NCBI RefSeq assembly: GCF_000003605.2
Contig: NW_003126890.1
Location: forward strand, 28,267 to 92,266
DNA: 64,000 bases
From: Saccoglossus kowalevskii
Lineage: Eukaryota; Hemichordata; Enteropneusta; Harrimaniidae
Direction of reading: 5' to 3'
The notes below the pieces were generated by a model. That model was given only the letters and a program-made list of their open reading frames with translations, was not told the DNA's origin and made no database searches. Positions 49,991 through 62,011 of the stretch are shown piece by piece. Made by a program: the position numbers and the translations under genes. Within the stretch, counting starts at the first letter, position 1; each line of letters opens with the position of its first letter.

Positions 49991-51839
49991 GGTCACCAGA
50001 TATGGTGTACTGCTTTAATAAAAAAGTATTGTTAGTTTCTGCAGTTTGTTGTTGATACTATTAAACCTTGTTTTAAGTACATGGATAATGATTTTCTTTC
50101 TGTCCTCTGATATTAAACAAACTTTCAAGCTCCCTCCCCCTGAACAGTACAGTTTATTTCAAGTCCTCCCTCAGCAACAGAAATTAATTTCAGCCCCCCC
50201 CCCTGATCTCTTCAGACCCTCTCCTAAATATTTTAATGGCTTAAGAGGCACAGTCCCATGATCATTTGCGCCCGTTCTGTGCCGCCATTTTGTTCATATT
50301 TGGATTGGATCGGGTGAACATGTGAGTATAAAATAGTTAAATTTTCATCTGATGATCAGAATTAGTAATCACTAAGTCATGCTAACCACGGACGACGGTA
50401 ACTGTGTTTTTACTATTCAACGCCCTCAGCGGCAAGAAGTATCTAGTTTGTGTTTATACCTTCGTCATTAAGGTAGAAGCCTACTCATAAATTAAAATAA
50501 CCAGAATTTATTCATTTTGCAATAAACTGTTCTCCAAAGCAATATAAAGATATTGACTTTAAAAAAGTTGGGGGTCACCAGCCTCATTTTCAAGTAATTG
50601 ATGGTTGTATTTTAGTGGAAAGTCGTCATTTTGGCACTATTTTAATGCTTTTACCATAGGTTACTATGGCAGAGATATGCAATATCTCAAAATCTAGCCT
50701 GGTGACATAGGCAGAAAAAAATTGTATGTTGTTAATGATAGAGTACTTTTTATTGTTCTGAATTATTCAAAAAAATGGGTTTTAAAAAAATGGCAAAAAA
50801 AGAAATTTTTCTTCAACATTGTGTTCTATGGAATTGTCCTAAAAGAAGTAATTTTCAGAAATAATAGGACACGTTTCTCAAAAAGCTTAACTGTAACATA
50901 CAAAATAATGCTATTTCATTGTACCATGGGACATTAGTCTCATGATTGGACATAATAAACTAATAAACATTGTAATGCGATTTATGACCAATTTTGTCAA
51001 CATTTATGAGTACCTTAATAAATTGAATTTTTTTAAAGATTTACTGAATATCTCAAGATATTTACTCAAGGAATTTACTCATTGTTATAATAAACAACTA
51101 CTGGGTGTTGTTTCTCAACAACTCCTGTATACGCGTATTCCAACAGGACCATTCTTATAATTTTCTATTATTCGCCAAATTTTATTTTAATAAATACAAA
51201 AAAATAATTAGAATTCACAATACTCTCTTCAATCACCGGTGGTAGTCAAACCTTGTATACAACAAATTAAAACTGCAACAGGAAGTGACATCCATGTAAG
51301 TTGTGTGACCCATTTTTTTTATTATTATTATAACTTTTCTCATTTGTGGTGAATCAATTTTCAATTATTCTTCGAAGTGGTTGCTATGCATTGTAAATTC
51401 CTTAAAATAAAAAAATAAACGAATAACCATGTTCAGTTTTTTTTTATAGAAAAAAATGCAAGAGGGAGCACTGCAATTCAGCGACGCCACTAAGTGGGGG
51501 AGATAACGATTTTGAAAAAATGCTGGGGATGTAGTATAGATTTTTATTTTATTGTTTTATATTATACTCCATAAATGTCTATAATATAATAACTAATACT
51601 CCAAATAATATGAGTAATAAGCAAGTCAATTGGCCTATTGGAAAAGGTAATAATGACAACAGTTCATCTTACAAGAACCTAATTCCCTCGAATTTCCTGT
51701 GCCCTCCTCCTGCTATTACTGCAATATATCATGATCCCTGGTCATATAAAACTGTCCACAATGTGTGTAGAATATTTCTAAAGTCAACATTTGAATACTT
51801 TTTTATTTTTTACATCCTAACCACTATGGAAAAATATAA
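49991..51839. other. Intergenic, no gene recognised
   Basis: Contains C-rich patches (about 50130-50220) and homopolymer-rich AT DNA. Open frames at 50722-50937, 50942-51160 and 51610-51861 show no domain. Confidence 0.4.
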
Positions 51840-52043
51840 GCCGGAGTCAGTGGTAGAATAGGAAAGGAAACGATCAATATCGCAAGAAAAAAGAAGGAGA
51901 ATGAACTCGTGTGGGGAGAAGGATTGAGGGCGCATTTGCAGGGTAGCAGCATCAAAGTGGAGGTGAGTGTGAGAGAAGATGAGTCACCATTACTACCAGA
52001 GAATGAAGCTGTGCTGTGTCTCATCCAGGTAAACAGTGTCTAA
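51840..52043 (+). other. Exon-like open frame of 67 codons, unknown
   Basis: GC-richer than its surroundings. The frame includes GKETINIARKKKENELVWGE and later SIKVEVSVREDESPLLPENE, ending AVLCLIQ before a donor-like CAG|GTAAAC (GT at 52028-52029). A second, stronger donor AG|GTGAGT has GT at 51963-51964. It has no ATG of its own, so if real it is an internal exon. A 35-nt piece (51932-51966) recurs inside the mariner-type MITE at 53349-53383. Family not recognised. It may be a 5' exon for a downstream gene or a transposon-borne fragment. Confidence 0.3.
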
Positions 52044-53216
52044 ACCAAAGTATGTGGGGGGAACCCCCTGCACCTGCAAAGCCGGAGAGGACGTTGGGGA
52101 AGATTTCCAAATGTCCGTTTCCTGGGTGCAACATATCAGTTTAAGGTGTGGTGATGATTTATCTGAAGTAGGAACTGGTTAAACCATGGAGCGATACGTT
52201 TTATTATCATTGTTAAATATATGAGACGTTTAAAAACACTCTTTGTGATATTAAAATGGCAAAGTTTTGTACACAGTGACCAAAATGTAGATAAATGTAG
52301 TTATCAACTCGTATAGCTTAAGTTGGTCATTGTGGGCTCAGCATTTGTATTAACGTATATTCAATAACTGCTTTATAAATTGTCATCTTAATTTTTTAAG
52401 TAATTTTGTATTTTGGTTGTTTAATATTTTTAAAATTATAATGACAAACAAACATGTAGGTGTATCCTCACAATGAAAATATAGGTGGCACTGTACTTTA
52501 ACAGACGGAGCCGATTATCTCGTAATACATTCTAAACTGTTTACTATAGTCGTATCTTATTCACATGAAGAAACAGGTAAACTTTGATTGCTCCAATTTT
52601 AGATAATATTTTGAGTCGGACATCACACATTGCTAAAACATACCTACAAAAACCTGTTTAATGATACAACACGTCATTGGCCTTCACAGTTGGTATCAAA
52701 GGAGCAAAAACATGACCTTAATGGAATTATGACGTTACGGCGTGTGTGGGCGACGGAAGTATTATGCGAGGATTGTGAAAGGACAATGATTGTGGTTTCG
52801 TATGCAACAAATTTTCTGAACGTGATTTACAATATTTAGCTGATTTAAACGTGATTTGGAGGCATTTTTTGGCAAAATAACGAATTCCTTGGTATCCTAA
52901 AAATATAAACGCAGTGAAGTGTCAAACCAAAGCTTATGTAAAGCTTTTCAATTGCCTGTAATTATGCATGGAATTATCGTGATTTACATAATTACAATAT
53001 GATTGATTATATTTGCTGTTATAGCTAAATTTATTGGTGTATGTAGTTATGTAGTTTAACCTGAATTTGAATATATCTCATGGTCTCATTATATTATAGT
53101 TTTTAATATGACGGTCATGATGACAGGAGGTTTTGTCAGGAGAAACTTTGTACAGATACCGTGACAAACGTCACAGAATTTGAAAGTGTAAATATATTCA
53201 GAGTTCAGAGCTGGTA
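52044..53216. other. Intergenic, no gene recognised
   Basis: No domain in any open frame. Confidence 0.4.
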
Positions 53217-53663
53217 CGAGGGTCGTTCAATAAGTAATGCCCCTGACCCACTTCCAGTTGTCTGATCTAGATGAAATTTTGCATGTGTAATAAGTTACAT
53301 CTCTATGGGTCATGTTGCGAAAACAGCCCTAAACTAATTGTGGTTTCTGCATTTGCAGGGTAGTAGCATCAATGTGGTGGTGACCTTGCACCCTCTGACT
53401 TTCATCTCTTCCCAGTCAAGAAGTTGTTTTTGAAAGGAAAGCGTTTCCGAGATGGTGCAGCCTTGATTACTGAAGTTTCGACGTGGTTGTAGTTCAACCT
53501 GGGGTGTTCTACAAAAACGGTGTGCGGTGCTGCATCAAACGATGAGAGAAATTCATAACTCTGGTTGGTTCCTATGTAGAGAAAGACTAATAACTGTGCC
53601 AAGTTTCATTAATGTCCTGATATGGGAAATGGGTCAGGGGTATTACTTATTGAACGCCCCTCG
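53217..53663. mobile_element. 447-bp mariner-type MITE
   Basis: Nearly perfect terminal inverted repeats of about 34 bp (CGAGGGTCGTTCAATAAGTA on the left; CGAGGGGCGTTCAATAAGTA read inwards from the right; both go on to CCCCTGACCCA). They are flanked by TA at 53215-53216 and 53664-53665, the mariner/Tc1 target duplication. The GAGGGTCGTTCAATAAGT-type end is characteristic of mariner elements. The interior (about 380 bp) is too short for a transposase, and the open frame at 53402-53602 (minus) has no DDD/DDE features. It is a non-autonomous deletion derivative. Confidence 0.88.
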
Positions 53664-55110
53664 TAACTGTCACATTCCGACTAAAGCGTAGGACGAATGA
53701 AAGTGTAATGGCGAGAAAGGATCCGTAAACGATGGCTTTGTTTTTATTTTACACTGCTAGATTCCCAGAACATAAGCCAAACCGTTGCGAGTGATCGGGT
53801 CATTTTATGACATCAGATCCACATTGACGACAAAACCTATCACCTTGCCTAGAAGGTGTGTGTGAAAGAGACTGTCGTAGTCCATTCGTTGTAAGTGGAT
53901 TTCCGTTGTAACAGAGTTTTTACTCGTATATTATAGATTACAACCCTTACACCTTAGATATTTGTTCAATTTTGATGCCATTAAGCATTTCAATCCGTGT
54001 GTCTGGCGCCCGTAAATAATAAAAGTCGTGTATGCCACCATATAACCAACATAATTGCAGAATCTATAAATTTCAAGTTCGGATTCTCAAATTCAGATCT
54101 GATGACAAAGGAAAGCGATGCCATTTTAGCTGCACGTATGGTTATTTCGTAATTTAAAAAATAAAATTCGATTAAAAGAAAATTATTGTATCGAAACGTA
54201 AATTATTAGGATTTTCATTAATGAAAAACGTGTGACGTATGTACGAACTTATATTATTCCCCGGAACAGACATATACCACAATACATCGCGTCTTATGAG
54301 TATTAAACAAAATATACGTCATCCGACGTCAGTAAATCACTCACATCTCTAGTCACAGGGCCATTGTGCTGCGTATATTTAAGTAGAATAGTAACATGGC
54401 GTAAAAATCCAATCAAACTAATATATCTTTCAGCAATCTAACATGAGTCATGTATCTTGTTACTGCTTAGTCCTACAGATGAATATGAACTGAATAAATA
54501 CATTGTTAAATGTCAAGAAGTAGAAAACAGTTGTATGTATATATATGACGTAGTATTACATTTACTTAAGAAAATCACATTAAATATTTATACAAAGCGT
54601 TATTGCTGCATGCTTTGTTTTGAACTGAACGCAGTGTTTTGTCCGTCAAATATTGCAAATAATCAGTCAAACGCGTAACGCCAATAAATGGTTAGTGACA
54701 GCAATGGTGATTGTCTTAATATAATATAGTATGGTATGTAATCTGATAGCACACGTGACTTACCAAGTCGTACATTTTATAATTAGCAGGTGTAATGCGA
54801 CACGTCAGATATTGTAAGCATAACAACATGCAAATATAACAAAGTATAATAAATCATAATCAACTTTATTTTTCCACGTTTCGTTTAAAAAAACAATAGT
54901 AAATATATATGTTTTTGTTCATATTGTATTTTTAAATTAAATTGTAATTGTATCTGCTTATTTTCAACTATATTTAATATTGTTTGGTCCTGTTAATTTG
55001 TACATGTTTGTATTCCCAGTAAATGAACAAATCGTTAAATAAGAGTACCTGTCATAAAATAACAATTACAACTCACCAATCGAACATTTCATGAATGTTT
55101 GTGCTGCATA
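53664..55110. other. Intergenic, no gene recognised
   Basis: AT-rich; the open frame at 54457-54678 has no domain. Confidence 0.4.
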
Positions 55111-55470
55111 TTATGAGGTTATGACAAGGTTACCTAAAAGTATGCCCGAAGACAGTACAGCGGAAGTATCGACCGACGCACTTGCTGCCTGAGTGCATAC
55201 TTTGAGGTATCTTCGTAATAACCTTATTATTATACATCTTTTCCTTCCACGGATACCATCATGGAAATACCGAAATCCAAAATGTTTCGAACTTCTGTGT
55301 GGAGTCCGGTCAAACCCCAATGGCAGCCATGTTTTTTTTTTTTATTAGAGGACGCTTACGCGCTAGATAATTCCCTATTTGGAATTCGCATTTCCTTCTA
55401 TGATAGGACGAAAATACCCCACGCTGCACGTTACAACTTATGGCGTTACGGTGACAGATGTATAATAATA
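55111..55470 (-). repeat. Interspersed repeat R1, copy D, inverted and near full length
   Basis: Read on the minus strand from 55470 it starts tattattatacatctgtcac and has all family blocks in order, including the complete terminal hairpin (ending at about 55111 in ataacctcata). It is the most complete uninterrupted copy in the window, about 360 bp, and so gives the family's natural length. Confidence 0.85.
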
Positions 55471-58400
55471 GTGTTTTCTCTATGACAAACTGGGTTATTT
55501 GTGTGCTCATATGTATATTTATAATTTCAGAGACACATCAATAACATGTTCACTATTTTTTGAGAAAATGCATTTAATGGTTAATCCGTCCATGAGAAAT
55601 ACACAATCAAACATAATAAAAACTAACACGTCATTTGAAACTACTTGAGCCATTTCAGCTTAGCCTGAGATCTAATTCATTCATTCACACATATTTTGAT
55701 AGTCGTATTAACACATGAATTAATCAACGTCTTAATTGAGAAGTCACGTGCAGCTATTTCCATCTCATGGTAGATTTTCCTGTCCGCTTTTCAGTTCCTT
55801 CTCAAAATAGTAGCTGGGAAAACGTAATTCCAATAGCTCCAATGTAAAGTTAAAAATCTAAAAAGAAATGCTTGATGAACCTTTCATAGCATACCAATGC
55901 AACTACGAAAAATAACGTTTAGTTTGCATGGAAAGGATGGAAACTTCCAACTTGTACATTTTAAGTCAAAAGGTGCTTTATTTATTTCTCCACAATTGTG
56001 CATATGACGAGAATGTTTTAAATCGCAACAGGGTACAACTAAATAATTTACTCCGCTAGAATAATGCTTTGCTGCGATCTATTGAAAGTAAGCCTCAAAG
56101 ACCTGATCAATGCTTTGAATTATTTCTATAGTATCTGATACTTGTACTTGATACCTGGGGTCGAGGTATGTGTTGCTTATTTTATTTTATTCTATATTTA
56201 TCAAACGCAATTTTTAAACCCCAAATCATGAAAACCATTACGTCCTAGGTGTTAAATGGGGAACCAGTTACTAATCAATTCCGACGTACATACTTTTCAT
56301 ATTTTACATATTAATTAGGTTTTTTGGAACACATATGTTATATTGTTTCTTTCGAAAAATAGTAATCAACTAATGCAAGTCGGTCTCATTAACTCAAATG
56401 TGTATCATGCATATTTATCACGTAGTAGAATGTCACAAAGTATAGAAGACAATAGACCGATATCCCTCTGGGCCAAGTGAAAAATATTAACTGCCTTTCT
56501 CATTAATAGATGATTTGCGTCATCCAGAGTTATAACTATAATGGGTTTATAGCTTTTAGCATTAGTGACCATGTGATCGATTGTTCAGACTATATATCGT
56601 ACTCGTTTGAGTAGGTTACTTGGAATTGACTGCCAATTGTGAGGACAAGATACAGTAAAAGTCCCAGCGTTTATGACAACATATGAGAAAAGGTACTGTA
56701 CTGTCATCTTTGTATCTTTGCATTCAGATTTACGGGTGAGCTGTGCCGTTTCTAACATCTTATATCTGATCGAAATTGGATAGTTCAATATCAAAATATG
56801 TAGAGACTATTTCTAGGAGAGGTATTTCAAATTTTCAAATGAAACGGACTAGGGGCGTTGAAGGTATTTCAAATTGAATTTCTTTAAGGATATTTGCCAA
56901 TTTACATAATGTTTTTAACAGAAATGTCATATACTATTTTGAAACGGCCTTAACACATATTAAAAGTAGTATTTTCACAATCTGGTAAAAATGAGTATAA
57001 TATATATATATGTGCGTGTAATATATAATATATGCATATATTCTCATATGCGTATTTCACTGCTTAATAACATTAACATTCCAAAAAATATTGTTTTCAA
57101 CATTTTAATAAACGCTTAAGAAACGTTTTACATACTCACGGAAAATAGTATCAAACTTGTATCGTTTCAAAGTATTAAACTATAATATGTTTGTAGTGGG
57201 ACGCTGGGTGCATTGCTTTAGGCTTGGCGTTTTTGCCGTTGTCGGGAAGACAAAGTCGTGTACTTTTTTTTTCTGTATTGTATTTCACACCATCTCATGT
57301 CCTCGTAATACCCCAACACTAGGACCGATTTCCGCTGAATGATAAATATCAATTGTGTCACATAGTAAGAACATCAACGATTAGTGTGGTGGGTTCTACT
57401 GGCGAACCTATATGCAGAGCAAGTTACTTTACGGGATTCGCCGGAGAAACAACCAACACGAGTGATACCAACTCTAGGAATGACTACATACCACCGATAA
57501 CATACAATCTAATACTGCCTACCCAAAATACATACTCCAATGAAAACATATCAGCAGGATCAGTCGTGTCCTTATATACATTCTGGTAACGTACAGGTTT
57601 TATAACTTTCCCATTGATCCCCACACCGTGATAGTGTTAAAAAGGCATATGTTATGTTTCAAACAAAAGTTAAAATAGAAATTACAACTAAAATAACTCG
57701 ACAAATCTAGGGTCAAATTGCGTAGTTACAGGCCCGTAGCCAGCACTTTTGAATAGGGAGTTCGAAAACAACAATTATATATTTGATGTGAAATGTGTGA
57801 ATTTTATAATATTGAAAAAGTGTATTTGAGCTCTTTTACAGACATTTTCATATTATCGGTTTTAAATTCAATTGATTTACTTTGTGTTACGTTGGTAAGA
57901 TATTTCACATAATATCTTTGAACTATTTTACCATTTTAGAGAAGGGGTCCTGAGCCATTCCTCACCTACAGACAAACACATCCACACCATTGATCCACTA
58001 CGGCAAAATGTTGTACACAAAGAAGACAAGACTGTACTTATCTTAGCATTATTGTCTAAGTATTTTAAGGTAGAAGGCTACTTACGATTTTTTCGCTCTT
58101 CGCAGATGTTAGCGCACATAAAAAGTGACACGATTTTATGTCGAAGTCTGTCTACAATTATTCATTTTAGTATTAGTAAATGTTGTATTATGTAATTTTA
58201 TTTCTGTACAGGGCCTCAGCCTATCGTACAAAATGTAATGGGTAGAAAAGTGCATAGCACGTTTTAAACACAATACAACATCCATGTATACATATGGTAC
58301 TAAGTTAAGCTGAATTCATATTCGTCTCGTCGCTTGAAAACTTTTAAAAGATATAGAGCTATTTGATATATGGTGTGACAGTTTGTGTAGCGACGAAGTA

Positions 58401-58619
58401 AGCCCAGACTGTCAGTATTTGCATAATTGCATAGGGTTATTAGATCATTATAAAATGGACATATAAAAACAAAGTGAATTTCATTTTCTACCATGCTAAA
58501 TTCGAACATATCACTGCAAAAACTAAAAAAATATTGATCTAACTGTATTGTTGTGTGTCTGCCTAACTCAACATTATGTTTATGATCAAAAACAGCAAAT
58601 TCTCGTCAGTATATATTTT
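55471..58619. other. Intergenic, no gene supported
   Basis: A frame at 57353-57589 (+) reads plausibly (for example GSTGEPICRASYFTGFAGET) and follows an acceptor-like tgtgtcacatag, but it lacks an ATG and any known domain. Otherwise AT-rich. Confidence 0.35.
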
Positions 58620-59150
58620 AGTCTATAATTGCTTGCCAATAAATCTCCCAGGTTATAAAACTACTTTGATTTTTTCAAAAGTACACAGCCTGGATGATTG
58701 TGAATTTCTCCAACTTGTTTTTCAAACCAGACAATGCCGTAACCATATTTGAACAGGAGATTTTTATGTGGGTTTCCCAAGCAAGTCTGCCGGTTTTGTC
58801 TAATCGTTTAAGCATGATACAACATGTTTTGGGGTTTCAGTAATTTTAACCTTATGAGATACAACGCTTGAAATAACCACAGCACAATANNNNNNNNNNN
58901 NNNNNNNNNNNNNNNNNNNNNNNNNNNNNNNNNNNNNNNCTCGATTTCCGAATTTACGTACCCCCATATCGCTACCATAAGAAATAGTTGGCACAATGAT
59001 TGCATCAAACAAATTAAATGCACTAACCAATGGCATACTACCAAGTTTCTTACAGTATGTAAATATATTTGGTTCACTGTAAATCTGTTTTTTAGAGGGC
59101 GGTAAAATAATATGCATACAGTGGCAGTTTAGCAGCGGTCTCATTAGACT
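58620..59150 (-). mobile_element. LINE (non-LTR retrotransposon) remnant, 3' end of the reverse-transcriptase ORF
   Basis: The minus strand shows the region after the RT fingers/palm: KLGSMPLVSAFNLFDAIIVP, then TISYGSDMGV, matching the LINE motif (LF-D--I-PI--YGSE-WG). After the gap, another frame gives MLKRLDKTGRLAWETHIKIS, matching the LINE C-terminal Y-MLK-LD--GR--W---I motif, then KLEKFTIIQAVYF. The fragment is 5'-truncated, frame-shifted and has stops, so it is dead. Its clade is not certain. A 50-N gap lies inside it. Confidence 0.75.
58890..58939. other. Assembly gap, 50 N
   Basis: A run of 50 N inside the LINE remnant; size conventional. Confidence 0.99.
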
Positions 59151-61919
59151 TCAATGACTACAACTCCTTTTATGAACCCACTAAAAATATAGTAAATTTT
59201 CTGAGACATAAAAAAAACGTGTAAAAAAAATATGTTTGCAATTTATGATTCATCACATAGTTTCAGTGCTGAAGCAACACTGTGGGGTAAATTGTTGGCT
59301 GCAAGAAGCTCTTCGGCCTATACAACTCGTGATGATAAATCTTCGGCATTTTTTTAATGATATGTCCAACCCGTAGCTGTACACCATTGTTCAAAAACAG
59401 AGACTACACGTACTAATACAATAAGTTAACTAAATTTGGCTGATACACTTGGAACAAAACAGTGATATATGCCGTCATTAACGTGAAGAATGCAAAACTA
59501 ATGAACCAAACTAGGAAAGTACAGTGTGGTGTTGTCGTGTCAATCCCGTTCGATCCCCACACTTTACTAACTGAGCGAAAATTAGCACAAGACAAACTGC
59601 CTATTCAGGACCACCACATCATTCAGAGAGAGACTACCATTACATTATTGTTTCAATGTTGTTTTAATATTTAACATCAGGTGCTTGAACGCGATCTTCA
59701 TTACACCATCGCGGAAAAACCGAATAAAAGCCTGCCTATTTATAACAACCTGTTTTGGTTGGCTGCTGTTGAGCCGAGACGGCATAACTTCACGATTGAC
59801 ATTTAAAGCTCGTTGCGACCTAAATGCATCTTACTATGCATTACTCATTACGGAGTCAAGCGATTTAAACAATGATAATTATTTTAATTAATGCTGTTTG
59901 TTTTGTTATGTTTTAATCTACGATCATAAATCTATTAACTTCCAAAATTTAGGGGGTTCGACAAATCCGGCTAAATAAATAATCGATGAAAATAAAAAAA
60001 TAAAAAATGTGCAAATGAAAGCGTTACATAACTATTTAAAGTTGGCTTGAAATTAATTCCTGTGAAAAACTATACATTCATGTCATAGAATATAAATGCA
60101 ATTATATTACACAATAAAACACGTACATTCCACCCTATTACTCAACCTAATAGTTTAATATTGATGCGTTGGTAAAAGCCATGTTAATTATTACATACAG
60201 ATTTACTCATATATCTTGCATGCAAATTGAAACTAACACAGGAAGTATGGTGTTTGTCATTTGGTTTTAGTAATTCATCTCGTTACTTCAGATTATTATC
60301 TACTTTCGTTTGTGGGTGTACGTGGGTGTGTGTGCATCATGTTGCTGTCGGTGTTCTCGTGGCATTTTATATATAATTTGTCTGCCTGTTGAACGCAAGT
60401 AGAATACAAGTTCATTATTATATTAAATATTTATATTGTGTGCAATACCATTAGTTTTTCTCAATGGCACTGTGTTATTATTGTTTCTAAAATATGTTAA
60501 TGTAATTTCTGAATGTCAGTCGATTTATCTTTTGTTTGTATTGCTTGACGGTCAACTCCGACAGATAAAATCTCTATAAACCTCCTGGAAACGTAGTATT
60601 TACCACAAATTCTCCCTTCAATTTTCATTAATTTATGCATTCCATACACAAATGTAAAATGAATTTTAAGACATTGAAAAAGGTTTGTATCTGTCCTAGT
60701 CAGTTGATATTGCTTGCTGACAATACGCCCAGGAACCAGATCAAAAGTAAACCAGACAATTTAAAAAAGTGTTACATCAATGGCATTGATATGTGTCGAG
60801 AGACTCAGATTGTGGGCGAGGTAAAGGCCCGATAAAACTCTGGACAGAGCAGTGCAAGAGAGTGAGTAGTTAGAAATAATTGGAGACTACTTATTACAAA
60901 GCACAACACAAGAATATATGATTGTGCAAATATATTCCAATATCGCAATATTCCATTCCATCCGCATTCGAATCAATCTAGGCAGTTGAATGACGTCAAT
61001 AATAAATTGGTATTGAGCCAGATTGAACTGTACAAATGTGACGCTATCACAATGTAGTATTCAGTCAGTATGTGCCATACCACTCCTAGCAATTATACAA
61101 ATTAATGCTACTTTCTCTAACACGATTATGTCGATGAAGACACAGGATAGAACAATGATGTGATATTATTGTGTACATTCAGCTAGATTTAGGGGTTCGT
61201 ACATCACTATGAAAGGTTTGCAATCCGGATGTCACAAGATTCATAGCTCTGTAAAGCCGTTGTAATGTTGTGTTTTCATGGAATACAGCGTACATGTAGT
61301 AGATATACACAAAACACGGGATCATTGATGAGATGGAGTAAAAAGACGGGAACACTGGGACAAGATATGTTAAAAAATCTACGCATAAATATATGTCCAC
61401 AAAACACATTTCATGTACCATATCTCTTTATCTTTTTTATTTAAGAACATGTTATTATGCAACATGCAATATTGCGTACTTGATTGATTGGTCAAATATG
61501 TGACATTGCAAGGGCAAATTTCATTTTTTTCACAATTTCCCGATAAAAACTGAATGAACATATATAAAGTATTGGAACTCTAAACTAAAAAACTATTAGT
61601 ATCTTTAATCAGTGTTCAATTGCCTATCGTACATCATTATACACTTTTTGAAATTTATCAAATCTAAGAGTAAATGATTATTGGAGAACGGCAGAACAAC
61701 ATTTATTGTCTATTTATCGCTTATCGAAGCTACCAGTTCTTTTCCGGTGCTATTTTTAAATTTGCCGGCTTTCTGTATGTTCATTCAAATTCAATGTAGA
61801 TTAAGCTATGATGTGTTTTTGGGTATCATGCTGCCCATGCGACAGAGCTGTCACGATCAGTAAAATACGTAGGTAAATAAAACGGTATTTAAGGTATCTC
61901 TATTTGTTTCTTTTTGTAG
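59151..61919. other. Upstream region / probable 5' intron of GPCR 3
   Basis: Ends at the acceptor tatttgtttctttttgtag (AG at 61918-61919). No matching first exon can be chosen with confidence. Frames at 59462-59674 and 59685-59891 (+) are open but show no domain. Confidence 0.35.
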
Positions 61920-61990
61920 CGTTTCACAGAGGGCGTTATTTAACTTCAATAGATTGAAACGTGATATATAAAGATAAGAAGAAAGTTCCA

Positions 61991-62011
61991 ATGTTTTGCG
62001 AAGCATGGTGA
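61991..62011 (+). promoter_or_regulatory. Six-codon upstream ORF overlapping the GPCR 3 start
   Basis: ATG at 61991 in another frame encodes MFCEAW, and its TGA stop lies at 62009-62011, 2 nt past the receptor ATG at 62005-62007. In the spliced mRNA it would be met first by scanning ribosomes and could lower or gate receptor translation. Seen in sequence; effect inferred. Confidence 0.4.

Noticed and set aside
57353-57589. 78-codon frame after an acceptor-like word
   Set aside because: It begins with TTG, no domain is recognised and no neighbouring exon was found.
59521-59566. T-arm-like hairpin with GTTCGATCC and a 7-bp stem (AGTGTGG/CCACACT)
   Set aside because: Only one arm is present; there is no cloverleaf, and the loop word lacks one base of the B box.
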